Source: AP-15 sp963787425
GTDB lineage: Bacteria; Pseudomonadota; Alphaproteobacteria; ATCC43930; CGMCC-115725
Direction: 5' to 3'
DNA: 64,000 bases
Assembly: GCA_963787425.1 (NCBI GenBank)
Contig: CAWBCV010000012.1
Span: 124,001-188,000 of the forward strand
The position numbers and the translations under genes are program-made. Shown one piece after another: positions 15,938-24,731 of this stretch (position 1 is its first letter; every line of letters begins with the position of its first letter). The notes under the pieces are model-generated. The model saw only the letters and a list, made by a program, of their open reading frames with translations. It did no database searches and was not told where the DNA came from.

Positions 15938-18202
15938 ATGGTAAATTTCGCGGACCGAATCGGATCGAGAAGCCTTTGGTTAGCGCTGCGGCGAACGGCT
16001 TTGCGCGGCGGTATCTATGTGCTGCCGCTCGCGATCCTGTTCGCGGCGGTGGCCGCGCGGGTCGCCGCTCCCGACCTGCTCGACCGGATGTCGCTGATCG
16101 GCTTCGACCTCTATCAGCGCGCCACGCCGCGAAAACCTGAAGGCGACACGCCGATACGCATTGTCGATATCGACGACGACAGCCTCAAGAAGATCGGCCA
16201 ATGGCCATGGCCGCGCACGCTCGTTGCACAAATGATCGATAAGCTGCGCGAGGCCGGCGCAACGATCGTTGTTTTTGATATCGACTTCGCGGAGCCGGAC
16301 CGTACTTCACCCAAATTGCTTCTGCCTTTGATGGCTCGAAGCGGCGTCGGAGGAGAGGAGGCGAAAAAGCTCCTGGCCGCGCTACCGGATCCCGATCAAC
16401 GGCTCGCCGAGGCTATGGGCACGATGCCTACCGTGACCGGGTTTATATTGACCAACCATGGCGAGACCCGGCCGCCTGCCCCGAAGGCGGGTTTTGCGTT
16501 CGCCGGCGACGATCCCCTCGGGCAGGTGGACAGCTTTCCGGCGGTCGTCGCCAACTTGCCGGCACTGGAAGCCGCCGCCGCCGGCAATGGCTTCCTCAAT
16601 CAATATACCGACTGGGATCATGTGGTCCGCCGGATTCCGCTCATCCTGAAGTTCGGCGACCAGCCGTATCCCTCGCTCGCAGCCGAGGTGCTCCGGCTCG
16701 CCTTCGGCGCGCACGGCTATGTCGGTCGCGCCGCCGGTGCAAACGGTGAGAAGAACTTTGGCGAAAAGACCGGGCTGACCGCGATCCGCGTCGGCCGGCT
16801 GACGGTACCAACCGATGCCGCCGGGCGGGTCTGGTTGCATTACGCCCTCCCGCGGCCCGACCGGCTCGTCTCTGCAGCCGACGTTCTCGCGGGGAACTTC
16901 GATCCTGCGCTTTTTGCCGACCACATCGTGCTGGTCGGAACCTCGGCGGCCGGCGTGATCAACGATCGCCAGGCGACACCGATCGCGCGGGATGTCCCGG
17001 GAGTGGAGATCCATGCCCAACTGATCGAGCAGATCCTTCAGGGGTCGTTTCTCGTTCGGCCCGATTGGGCGCTCGGCGCCGAGGTAGTGTTCACCTTGCT
17101 GTGCGGGATCGGGCTGATCTTCGGCGTACCGCGCATCGGGGCATTGCCGAGCGCCCTCCTCGGCGGCGCCGCGATAGCCGCTGACATAGGGGTTTCCTGG
17201 TTCGCATTCCGGCGGGCGCAGCTGTTGATCGACCCCGTCTACCCCTGGGCGGTCATCACGCTTGTCTACCTCGTTGCATCGCTGCTCGGCTACCTGCGGA
17301 CAGAAGCGCGGCAGCGCGAGATCCGCAACGCCTTCTCGCATTTTATGTCGCCGTACTACGTTCAAGAGCTCGCCGCTCACCCCGAAAAGCTTGTCCTCGG
17401 CGGCAAGTCCCGAACGATGACGATCATGTTCTGCGACATTCGCGGGTTCACCACCCTCGCGGAAGGGATGGACGCCAGAACGTTGACCAGATTCATGAAC
17501 AGCTTTTTGGCGCCGATGACGGAGATCATCACCGAGCAGAAAGGAACGATCGACAAATACATCGGCGATTGCATCATGGCGTTCTGGAACGCCCCACTCG
17601 ATGACCCCGAACACGCCCAAAACGCGGTTCGGGCGGCGCAGGGGATGCGGCGCGAGCTGGTCGAGCTGAACCGTGGCTGGGAAAGCGAGGCGCTGGCGGC
17701 CGGCAAACCGTTCAAGCCGGTCAGGATAGGTATCGGGATCAACACGGGTGAATGCGTCGTCGGTAACTTCGGCTCACAGGAACATTTCGACTATTCGCTG
17801 CTCGGAGACCCCGTGAACCTTGCGTCGCGGCTGGAAGGCCTGGGCAAGGTCTACGGCGTAGATCTGATCATCGGCGAGGACACGGCTGCGCGGCTCGACA
17901 ATCCGGAATTGGTCGAGATCGACCTCGTCGCGGTCAAAGGCAAAACGCACGCCGGCCGGGTCTACACGCTGCCTCCGGAACGGATCGAAGAGGCGCAGTT
18001 CATCGACCAACATTCGGCGCTGCTGAGGGCTTACCGGCGACAGGACTGGGCGGCGGCACTACGCGTCCTCGATGACGGCCTGCTTGCCGCGGCGCGCCAT
18101 CTCGCGCCCGTCTATGACCTCTACCGGCGGCGCATCGCGCAGTTCCAGATCGAGGCTCCGCCGCCGAACTGGGATGGTGTCTTTACGGCTGAGCAAAAGT
18201 GA
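15938..18202 (+). CDS. CHASE2-domain class III adenylate/guanylate cyclase
   Basis: 754 aa from ATG 15938; an upstream in-frame start is less likely because it would run into the promoter region. An N-terminal membrane helix (~30-50) leads into a periplasmic CHASE2 sensor (~60-370, with IRIVDIDDDSLKKIGQWPWPR). Three clustered membrane helices follow (~385-460), then the cytoplasmic cyclase domain (~490-680). That domain has both metal Asp motifs (FCDIRGFTTLAEG and DKYIGDCIMAFWNAP) and LLGDPVNLASRLEG, with the transition-state Asn and Arg. All catalytic residues are present, so it should make cAMP (or cGMP) in response to a periplasmic signal, perhaps from the divergent FecR/barrel pair. Confidence 0.9.
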   Translation: MVNFADRIGSRSLWLALRRTALRGGIYVLPLAILFAAVAARVAAPDLLDRMSLIGFDLYQRATPRKPEGDTPIRIVDIDDDSLKKIGQWPWPRTLVAQMIDKLREAGATIVVFDIDFAEPDRTSPKLLLPLMARSGVGGEEAKKLLAALPDPDQRLAEAMGTMPTVTGFILTNHGETRPPAPKAGFAFAGDDPLGQVDSFPAVVANLPALEAAAAGNGFLNQYTDWDHVVRRIPLILKFGDQPYPSLAAEVLRLAFGAHGYVGRAAGANGEKNFGEKTGLTAIRVGRLTVPTDAAGRVWLHYALPRPDRLVSAADVLAGNFDPALFADHIVLVGTSAAGVINDRQATPIARDVPGVEIHAQLIEQILQGSFLVRPDWALGAEVVFTLLCGIGLIFGVPRIGALPSALLGGAAIAADIGVSWFAFRRAQLLIDPVYPWAVITLVYLVASLLGYLRTEARQREIRNAFSHFMSPYYVQELAAHPEKLVLGGKSRTMTIMFCDIRGFTTLAEGMDARTLTRFMNSFLAPMTEIITEQKGTIDKYIGDCIMAFWNAPLDDPEHAQNAVRAAQGMRRELVELNRGWESEALAAGKPFKPVRIGIGINTGECVVGNFGSQEHFDYSLLGDPVNLASRLEGLGKVYGVDLIIGEDTAARLDNPELVEIDLVAVKGKTHAGRVYTLPPERIEEAQFIDQHSALLRAYRRQDWAAALRVLDDGLLAAARHLAPVYDLYRRRIAQFQIEAPPPNWDGVFTAEQK

Positions 18203-18306
18203 TGCCGGGTCACAGATGCGCGAGTGGAGGTTGTCAGGATCGCCTCGCGGCTCGGGACTGAGCCGCGCGGATCGAGTGGCGCGTGGCGCTGCCCGGGACC
18301 GACGCC
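18201..18306. repeat. Dispersed ~105-bp repeat, copy A
   Basis: This segment aligns over about 105 bp with 24732-24838. The best conserved part is TTGTCAGGA, CTCGCGG, then CTCGGGACTGAGCCGCGCGG. It includes the stop codon (minus strand TGA at 18236-18234) and last ~25 codons of the decayed gene 18234-18665, but in a different reading frame from copy B. Confidence 0.75.
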
Positions 18307-18665
18307 TGCGGATCGGCGAAGACGTCGGCCATGTCCTCATAGTCGCGGAAATACAGCTTCACCGTGCGAAGCTCGGCGCTGCATTGCGGGCGCAATTTGG
18401 CGATCTGCCGGTCAAGCTGCGGCGCGGCGGCGGCTTCGTCCTCGTCCGGCCACCTCGTACCACTGATGATCCGAACGGGCGGCTTTGATCTCGCGGGCGA
18501 TGCGGGCTAGCCCGCTCTGCCGCGCAAAGGGTTCGCTGTAAAAGCCAAGGCGGTTGATGCCGCTGGCGTGAAGGAAGCGAAAATCTCGCGCAGGTGGGCA
18601 AGGCGCTGTTCAATCGCGGCGGTTGCTTCGGCGGCGCTGGCGGCTTTGCTGGTGGGTTCGGCCAT
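18234..18665 (-). pseudogene. Decayed hypothetical gene ending in the dispersed repeat
   Basis: Three minus-strand frames join into one plausible protein: a start at ATG 18665 with an Ala-rich helix (IEQRLAHLREIF), then SGINRLGFYSEPFARQSGLA, IAREIKAARSDHQWYE, and finally PDEDEAAAAPQLDRQIAKL and LRTVKLYFRDYEDMADVF. The second break is one extra G (TACGAGGTGG for TACGAGTGG); the first is less clear. The LRTVKLYFRDYEDM part vaguely recalls ParB/IbrB-like proteins, but I cannot assign a family. The last codons lie inside repeat copy A. Confidence 0.4.
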
Positions 18666-18809
18666 GCAGTCGATTTGCCACTGGCCGGGGCGCTGTCAAA
18701 AAGACCGATAAGGCGTCTTCTGGAAAATTGGGCGGGTCGCGCGGCTCGCGCATTTTTAATGTGCCGGTCGCCGGTCGAAATTGAACGTAGGACGATCTTG
18801 CCCACATAC

Positions 18810-19496
18810 ATGAAGAGTGATCGCAAGGGCTTTGCCTTGGGGCAGTATTTATTGAGCAAGACAATATCGATGGACTTCGGTTCTTTACCTATTGAATGGC
18901 AAGCAACGGAAAACACTGATATCCCCGCGGGGGCTGACATATTAGCTACAGCGATAGTCAAGGCAGATTTTGCAAAAGACTGGTTCGCTCACGCCCACAA
19001 CGAGGTAACCAAAGAGACCTCCGATCTTATGGCCGCTGCCGGCGCGCGACGTAGAGAAATAATCTTTTCGGTTTGTGCGCTCGAAAGCTATATTCTTGAG
19101 TGGAACTCGCGAAATTCTTTTGGCTCGGTACGGCGAGCCCGCGCTTCTCAACAAATTAGAAAAGTATTTTCCTGCGGGACAAAAGACACCGATTACTGAC
19201 AAGTGGAAGGACGTGCCCAATGAGCTTTGCCGGGACGAACTCATAAAGGACCCGCCAGACCTAAATGGGCAGACTTGGCAGATGTTTAGAGAACAGGTGT
19301 ATGAATACTACCGAAATTCGCTAATCCACGCGAGCGTCAGCCGCCCATAGAAGAAAGTCACAGCCCCCCTACAGACTGGAAGGATGAGCTGGGCAGACTG
19401 TCTGCGGGCTGGGCAATTGGGATTGTTGCCGAACTAATACGGGGCCTAAACGACAAAGCTGGCACACGCACGCCGGACTGGTTGGACAACCCCTAA
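18810..19496 (+). pseudogene. Hypothetical protein gene with two compensating frame breaks
   Basis: From ATG 18810 (or 18870) the protein reads FGSLPIEWQATENTD, ATAIVKADFAKDWFAHAHNE, then LESYILEW. At 19103-19108 the coding strand has GAACTC; removing one A gives GACTC and continues as TREILLARYGEPALL through YEYYRNSLIHASVSRP. A second break near 19340 (one C short) leads into IEESHSPPTDWKDELGRL and ends DWLDNP at TAA 19494-19496. The total length is a multiple of three. Base composition is more AT-rich than the flanks, which suggests acquisition. I do not recognise a family. The start could be an import-associated, non-native promoter region. Confidence 0.5.
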
Positions 19497-19615
19497 CCTA
19501 ATTTCTTCTTCTGAGGGCCGCGCGAACTCAGGATTCAATATCATGTGTTTCTGCGCCGTCCGCGCCGCTCTATCAAAGTCGAATAACCGGGTATATGGAA
19601 AATCGGGGAGCGGGC

Positions 19616-19846
19616 TTAGCCAAGCAAATTATCGATGTATGTTTTCGCCGCACGGATCATTTCGTCACGAGTGCTGCCTTTTATGACTTCAGCACCGGGG
19701 TGGCCCATCAAGGCATACAGACGACGGTCTTCAGAGGATACATTCGCAGTCCAATAAGCAGCGGTAGTCGGCGGTTCCTGCCACGATATTGTGAAGCCTT
19801 GGTAGATTTCGGTCTTATTTAGCACTCCGTCTCGTGTGATGTTCAT
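19616..19846 (-). CDS. Small hypothetical protein (76 aa)
   Basis: A compact acidic alpha/beta protein: IYQGFTISWQEPPTTAAYWTANV near the N-terminus, then GAEVIKGSTRDEMIRAAKTYIDNLL at the C-terminus. The layout (strand, strand, then an amphipathic helix with D-E-x-I-x-x-A-K-x-Y-I-D) recurs in short hypothetical proteins of alphaproteobacteria and resembles half of a HicB-like fold. No toxin partner is adjacent. Function unknown. Confidence 0.6.
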   Translation of the reverse strand: MNITRDGVLNKTEIYQGFTISWQEPPTTAAYWTANVSSEDRRLYALMGHPGAEVIKGSTRDEMIRAAKTYIDNLLG

Positions 19847-19920
19847 CTTGACGGGATTCCCCCGAATGAATTTCCGAAAGGAAACATAGGAGGTGGTTTC
19901 CCCGGATTCAAGGAAACACT

Positions 19921-20274
19921 CTATTGGGCGGTGATAAGGTGGCCCCGTTCGATTAATAACTGCTTCGCCTCGGCCTTAAAGTGGGGCATCACCATGGCGT
20001 TAATGGCGGGATCGTACAAAGAATTCATCTGGTCTTCCTCCGTAGAGCAAGAGGCGAACGCCTGCTCGGCTGCGGCGTTCTTATCCGCCGTCTGCTTCTG
20101 CGTCACCCGATAGGAGGCATCGACACATCGCTCCCAATCTTTCTGAAATTGCTGGCTGATAGCCATTTTACGAGCGCTCATCGCGCTTGTGTCGTCGGCG
20201 GGTTCGTTGGGCGCGCAACCTGCTAGGCTGATCGCGCAGAGTAGAAGCGCCCGACGCAAGCTCTGGCGGAACAT
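19921..20274 (-). CDS. Putative lipoprotein
   Basis: ATG 20274 begins a classical lipoprotein signal: RQSLRR, a hydrophobic core ALLLCAI and the lipobox LAGC at residues ~18-21, so the mature protein would start with an acylated Cys. The open frame extends to 20352 but the signal fixes the start. The mature ~97 residues are helical and charged (ISQQFQKDWERCVDASYR, then a CSTEEDQ segment) with two further Cys that could pair. It probably sits at the outer or inner membrane facing the periplasm. Function unknown; it lies 74 bp downstream of the DUF2971 gene. Confidence 0.65.
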   Translation of the reverse strand: MFRQSLRRALLLCAISLAGCAPNEPADDTSAMSARKMAISQQFQKDWERCVDASYRVTQKQTADKNAAAEQAFASCSTEEDQMNSLYDPAINAMVMPHFKAEAKQLLIERGHLITAQ

Positions 20275-20348
20275 GACGGGAGCTCGACCACTTTGAGGGG
20301 CAGTCACCCGGCTGCCAGCTTGGCGAAATTCCGGTACAACGGCGAGGC

Positions 20349-21140
20349 TCAACGCCGAATTATTACAGACTGTGCAATAGGAATTTGCAGTCCCGCTTTG
20401 CTCATTAGCAGTGAGGTCTTCGCGCGGTGACTGTCACTCGTACCCGGAGCCGTGCGCACCTCATTTATGAGGATAGATAGATTTGCCTGCACGTAAATTC
20501 CTGGGCCATCAGATGCATCCATGAAGCCTCTGCGCTGCTTTTCACTTGGCGGCGAACCATTTGGATTTAACCAACCAAACGCAACGTAGTTCATCGTGGC
20601 CACACGTAATTCTTTTTCATGAGAGTATTTCAGCCCCTTCAAGAACGCCCGGAGGTGCGCTTGATGGCCTTCGTATACATTCATGCCGGTATGGGTCGAA
20701 TGATCGACGTAGCTTACCTTTCCGATCCACCATTTTTCTTTGAGAGATTGCACAAGCGCACGCATCAGGGCTCCCGCTGTACTCTTGATGGCGACGCCGT
20801 CATCATCTTTGGCGTATTCGGCCCACATTTCTTTGAACTCATGATCGTCCATAAACCAGCAGCTTGCGACGATAAGGTCGCGGCCATACCGCTCGTTGTC
20901 CTCCTGGAACCGCCGGACTTGGCTCCTTCTCTCCTCGTCAGGGAACCAAGTCTCCATATCGCGATGCTGGCGCTTGATGTGTTGGCGCGTGAATTCAGGG
21001 GTCATGCCCTCCTCGGCGTCCTCAAAAATTCCCAGCTTCGCGAACCAGACCGCGCCCAGCTCGATGAGCAAGACAAACTTTTTAAGTGTCAGGTAGCGCC
21101 AGATCACGGTATCCGGATCAAGCTCCCCAATCTGGTTCAC
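20349..21140 (-). CDS. DUF2971 domain protein
   Basis: 263 aa starting at GTG 21140. The N-terminal WRYLTLKKFVLLIELGAVWFAK and FEDAEEGMTP, the central SCWFMDDHEFKEMWAEYAKD and VAIKSTAGAL, and the C-terminal LRVATMNYVAFGW match the DUF2971 pattern (W-R-Y-x-x-x-x-K-F at the start; C-W-x-x-x-x-x-E-S/F-x-x-M-W in the middle). Members occur in accessory regions and near defence genes but have no assigned biochemistry. The start overlaps the stop of the serine-recombinase gene (GTGA), so the two are probably translated together. Confidence 0.75.
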   Translation of the reverse strand: MNQIGELDPDTVIWRYLTLKKFVLLIELGAVWFAKLGIFEDAEEGMTPEFTRQHIKRQHRDMETWFPDEERRSQVRRFQEDNERYGRDLIVASCWFMDDHEFKEMWAEYAKDDDGVAIKSTAGALMRALVQSLKEKWWIGKVSYVDHSTHTGMNVYEGHQAHLRAFLKGLKYSHEKELRVATMNYVAFGWLNPNGSPPSEKQRRGFMDASDGPGIYVQANLSILINEVRTAPGTSDSHRAKTSLLMSKAGLQIPIAQSVIIRR

Positions 21141-21690
21141 GGCGACAGCCTCGAAATCGTGCTCTGGCTGACATTGTAGCTGCGCGCCACGCTGCGTTGC
21201 GTCTCGCCAGCGTCGAGGCGCTTGCGGGCCTCTTTCTGCTGGCGAGAGGTGAGGGTCGGCTTGCGGCCGAATTTGACACCGTTTGCCTTCGCGTCGGCCC
21301 GGCCGCGCGCGGTGCGCTCCAGAATGCGACGGCGCTCCAGCTTCGCCGCCACGCCAAGGATCGCAAAGATGATCTCGGCAAAGTCGGACGTGGTATCGAG
21401 GAACGGTTCGGCCAGCGAGCGGATACCGGCCCCGGCGCGCTGCATGTCGCGGGCGATAACCAGAAGGTCGGTCGTGTCGCGCGAGAGACGGTCAACCGCC
21501 GGGGTTATCACCACGTCGCCGGGGGCAGGGCGTTGATCAGCTTGGTGAGCTGCGGTCGGTCGGCCGTGGTGCCGGTGATCTTCTCGCGGAACACCTTTTC
21601 GCATCCGGCCGCCTTGAGTTGGCGCACCTGTCCGGTTTCGTCTTGGGCGGCGGTCGAGACGCGCGCATAGCCGTAAATCATGCGTTTCAT
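21137..21690 (-). CDS. Serine recombinase (resolvase/invertase type), one-base frameshift
   Basis: 184 codons if read across one break. The N-terminal catalytic domain begins MIYGYARVSTAAQDETGQ, with the nucleophilic Ser in YARVST. It continues in the second frame with DVVITPAVDRLSRDTTDLL, LAEPFLDTTSDFAEII and RTARGRADAKANGVKFGRKP, and ends with a Hin-like helix-turn-helix (RSVARSYNVSQSTISRLSP). The break falls in a run of five C near 21530; six C would give INALPPGDVV and a single frame, so a homopolymer error is likely. It would resolve or invert DNA at local sites. No obvious res site was found in 21691-21949. Confidence 0.75.
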
Positions 21691-21949
21691 TGTGCATCAG
21701 AAATCTGCATCGAAAAAGACCAATTCGATCAACGGGCGTCCGACGATGCAGATATCTTGACGGCTGCAGGTTAGGGGATTGTACGGCGACCATCATCCAC
21801 GAGCGGCGCGTTTCGACCCATTGCCGGCCATCACTTCCCTCAACAGCGACGACGGCCCATGCCCCAAAGCGGACCGCCGGAGACGCCGCCCTAATTCATT
21901 ATTCGGTATGGGGCCTACAAGTCCGCGTATTACTGAGCTTCAGCTCTGG

Positions 21950-23389
21950 CTAACGCCTCCGGATGCCGGGAGGGACGTAAGTGTTGTCCTTGACCGTTCC
22001 CTCCGGACCGTAGACGCGGAGCATTATGTTGAACGCCCGAGGCGGTATCGGCAGCCAATTGGCCATTGGCACGCCCGCCGGCAGCTCCCGAGCCATGTAA
22101 ATCGACACCGAGCCGTTCTTCTTGTTAGGCTGCGGCGGCGTGTAGCTGGCGACCGCGTATTTGTCGGCAGGGTTATCGACTAATTCTATCGCCTCTGGGG
22201 TATATGCGGTGACGGACCAGAAGCGATCTGCCTCGGGGAGCTGCCCCGCCGGAAAGGTCAGGACATAGCCGCGCGGGTTGCTCCCGTCGAGCGGGTGGCC
22301 GTTGGCATCCTTGAATACATGGTAATAGGCCGCCGCGTTGATGCCGTTGGCGTACTGGATGAATTCGGTGATCGACGACCGCTCGATGACCTGGTTGCCC
22401 CAGTCCCCGATATTGGTGAAATGGATCCAGTTTGTCGGGGTAGAGGTCCAGTCCGTATGCGTAAGGTAGCGGTCCAAGATCAACTCATGGGCCGCCTGAG
22501 CGCCGTCACTGAACTCGGACCTGTTCACATTCCGGTTGGCAAACAAGCTGTTGAACCGGTTTCGTAGAGCCTGTTCGTACGGGGAGGGGGGCGGCGTCTT
22601 GTCAGACTCAACAGCTCGTTGGAGTTGCCGCAGGAATGCGATTGGGGCATGCGCGATGAGGTTGTCGGCCGTCGTCTTGAAGGGCGCGGCGAGGAAGATC
22701 TCTGGCACGATCTGAGTCATCGTTCCCCCGGAGGGGTTGTTGACATAATCGCTAAGGGTCTGAGTCTCGAGTGACGTGCGGAACGCCTGGGCCTCTTGAG
22801 TCTGGTCCTCGCCAGCTGGGGAGAATTTGTCTGCCCTGAAGATCAAACTCGAAAAATCGAGAGGCATTGCGATGGGAGTGACCTCTGGGGGAAGCGTGCC
22901 GGTAAATCCGGGTCCGGTGAGTGCAAAGGTTCCCGCGGTCTCCGGCGGAATGCCCGCGTCGAAAATATCGCCGTAGGGGTCCAGCATCAGTATCGAATAC
23001 CTGATCGTTGTCGACGGGATCTTTAGGATCACCGGTTGAGCGGTGAGATCGAGGTAGCTGCTGGCGTAGAGCGTATCAACGTTGATGGCCACCACATAGT
23101 GGTAGATCGGAGAAATCCGGTTAGGTCCGGCTAGGCGGTTGGGGCTGGGGACCAGCGACTGATAGTACGTGAACCATAAGGGGTAGAATTGAACGACATA
23201 GGCGACCGTCGTATCAAATGCGCTCAGCTGAGAGACGATTGCTGCGTTCCCAGCGATTGCGTCAGGATCCACAACCGTTTGTGCCACGCCGGGAGAGCCG
23301 CCGGGGACCATTGCGAGACCGGCGGTAAGGGCAGATGCCAAGCAAAGTCGGCGCAGATAACCGTAAACTCGAAACTTTTGGCTCTTCAT
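21950..23389 (-). CDS. Secreted DUF1254/DUF1214 domain protein
   Basis: 479 aa with a signal peptide (about residues 1-36, ending GVAQ). The DUF1254 part spans ~60-190 (FYPLWFTYYQSLVPSPNRLAG, HYVVAINVDTLYASSYLDLT, RYSILMLDPYGDIFD) and the DUF1214 part ~330-450 (PRGYVLTFPAGQLPEADRFW, then SVTAYTPEAIEL). These two-domain proteins are usually periplasmic and lack a defined reaction. ATG 23389 is preceded by GGGAGACGTCC. The preceding 21691-21949 gap holds nothing I can assign. Confidence 0.85.
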   Translation of the reverse strand: MKSQKFRVYGYLRRLCLASALTAGLAMVPGGSPGVAQTVVDPDAIAGNAAIVSQLSAFDTTVAYVVQFYPLWFTYYQSLVPSPNRLAGPNRISPIYHYVVAINVDTLYASSYLDLTAQPVILKIPSTTIRYSILMLDPYGDIFDAGIPPETAGTFALTGPGFTGTLPPEVTPIAMPLDFSSLIFRADKFSPAGEDQTQEAQAFRTSLETQTLSDYVNNPSGGTMTQIVPEIFLAAPFKTTADNLIAHAPIAFLRQLQRAVESDKTPPPSPYEQALRNRFNSLFANRNVNRSEFSDGAQAAHELILDRYLTHTDWTSTPTNWIHFTNIGDWGNQVIERSSITEFIQYANGINAAAYYHVFKDANGHPLDGSNPRGYVLTFPAGQLPEADRFWSVTAYTPEAIELVDNPADKYAVASYTPPQPNKKNGSVSIYMARELPAGVPMANWLPIPPRAFNIMLRVYGPEGTVKDNTYVPPGIRRR

Positions 23390-23482
23390 AGGACGTCTCC
23401 CTCGAACAACCTAGCTTACTGCGCAGTCAATGGTTCGCGGACTGCCCAGCTGAGCGGTGGTGCGCTGGCCGTGCCAACGCGA

Positions 23483-24139
23483 CTAGGGTAGCGAAATCGG
23501 TCCGGAGACGGGGTGCATGGCGCAGGTCGCCGGATCGCCTTGACCGGCTTGCGTCAAAAATGCGGTGGCCGGTGGAACCGGAGTGCCGGCCAGCGACTCT
23601 CCGATCGGACAGTGACAGGTCACCACCGGGACATTATTGATATAAGTCTGCGAATCGCAGAGGAAGCTGAAGCAGTTGACCAACTGATTTCCGAGAGGGG
23701 GACGCTTCGGACAGAAGAGCGGCGGTGCCGCGGCCTCTGGCAGGGTCGGGACCCAGTTGGTGAGCGCCTGCGGAATGTTCGGTCTGGGCTGATAAGTCGA
23801 CCAGATTTGGCCCGTTTTCGGCGGCTCGCAAGAGCCTTGCATGTTGCCCCCGGCCAGGTTGGCGATCGACGGACCGAGCAGGACCGGACACGTGCAATCC
23901 GCCTCCGGGAACGTCGCACTGCCGCCGGTTGCGGTTCTGACCGTGATCTGCCCCCCAGTCGGCGTGCAAGTCGAAGCCGCGCAAAGCGCGAAATACCCGC
24001 CGCAAATCTGGAAATCGTAAACCTCGGCGGCTGCGCCGCGTCGCGCCGCCGGCGGCGTAAATGCGAGGAGCACCGCAACTAAAAAGAATACAACCTTTAC
24101 GAGCGATTTGCCGTGTCGAGCTCTTGATGATCCGCCCAT
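23483..24139 (-). CDS. Cys-rich secreted hypothetical protein with internal duplication
   Basis: 218 aa from ATG 24139, which has GGAGGA upstream. A signal peptide (residues ~10-38: VVFFLVAVLLAFTPPAA, cut near GAAAE) precedes a mature part with 12 Cys. It appears to be two related halves, each with an x-L-C, then a C-x-C-P motif (CTCPVLL and CHCPIGE), a ~20-30-residue loop and a final Cys (GSC or ATC). This suggests a disulphide-rich extracytoplasmic module. I know no family for it. DUF1254 is the next gene on the strand, 93 bp downstream. Confidence 0.6.
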   Translation of the reverse strand: MGGSSRARHGKSLVKVVFFLVAVLLAFTPPAARRGAAAEVYDFQICGGYFALCAASTCTPTGGQITVRTATGGSATFPEADCTCPVLLGPSIANLAGGNMQGSCEPPKTGQIWSTYQPRPNIPQALTNWVPTLPEAAAPPLFCPKRPPLGNQLVNCFSFLCDSQTYINNVPVVTCHCPIGESLAGTPVPPATAFLTQAGQGDPATCAMHPVSGPISLP

Positions 24140-24184
24140 TTTCTTCCTCCACTTTAAGGCACGCGTTGCGAATTTCCACTTCTT

Positions 24185-24203
24185 GTGAGGTAGAGTATCT
24201 CAC
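24185..24203. promoter_or_regulatory. Inverted repeat GTGAG-N9-CTCAC upstream of the Cys-rich gene
   Basis: GTGAGGTAGAGTATCTCAC lies 46 bp upstream of the 24139 start. Its left part, TGTGAGGTAG, is identical to the left part of the CRP-like palindrome at 6658, but the spacing between half-sites is 9 rather than 6, so it may bind a different protein or none. Confidence 0.25.
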
Positions 24204-24204
24204 C

Positions 24205-24731
24205 TTATTGGTTTTCGGAAGCGGCGGTGAGGATCGATAGTGCCCCTAATTTGGGTCTTGGTCTCCCGCGATGGCAGTCAAACCACTAGCCCTACTGATC
24301 ATCTCGCCGTCGCTTGGTCCGCGATTGGCACATCACGTACGATCTGATCGCCGTGTCGAAGGTGCGCGATTGTCGAACCGTCCGCAGCACTCCGCCCTGG
24401 CGAGCGTCCGGAATCGGCGCAACCTTGTCGCCCGAGCGGGTCCCGGCGAAGGTCCGGAATCCACCCATTGCCGACGCTCAACGAGACCCCCGAGCCCTCC
24501 TGCGGCGTCCGGCTTGGGGCTCCGACGCTGCCATCGCCCGGGGAAGGCCGATCCACCATGTGGTTGCCACAATCGCATGGTAATTCGTCGTTGTCGGCGG
24601 CTGCGGTCTGCCAAGGTTATTTTGGAAGGTTTATTTTGATGGGAGTTGGCGATACCTGATCTCAACCTGATAAAACAGGTAAAACAGGCGGTGGCGAGGA
24701 GAGGGCTGCGCGGCTCGATGGTGCGGAATTG
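24205..24731. other. Intergenic stretch without a recognisable gene
   Basis: About 530 bp between the Cys-rich gene and the dispersed repeat. Several frames stay open for 80-120 codons on both strands, but they are Arg/Pro/Ser-rich, lack ribosome sites and show no family pattern, as expected for chance frames in high-GC DNA. No RNA gene or insertion-sequence ends were identified. Confidence 0.5.

Noticed and set aside
21691..21949. Recombination (res) sites for the serine recombinase.
   Set aside because: Only short TGCA-type similarities are visible; there is no convincing pair of inverted half-sites.
24271..24665. Overlapping 86-122-codon frames on both strands in the 24.2-24.7 kb gap.
   Set aside because: Composition is that of random high-GC reading, there is no ribosome site, and no transposase or known domain could be recognised.
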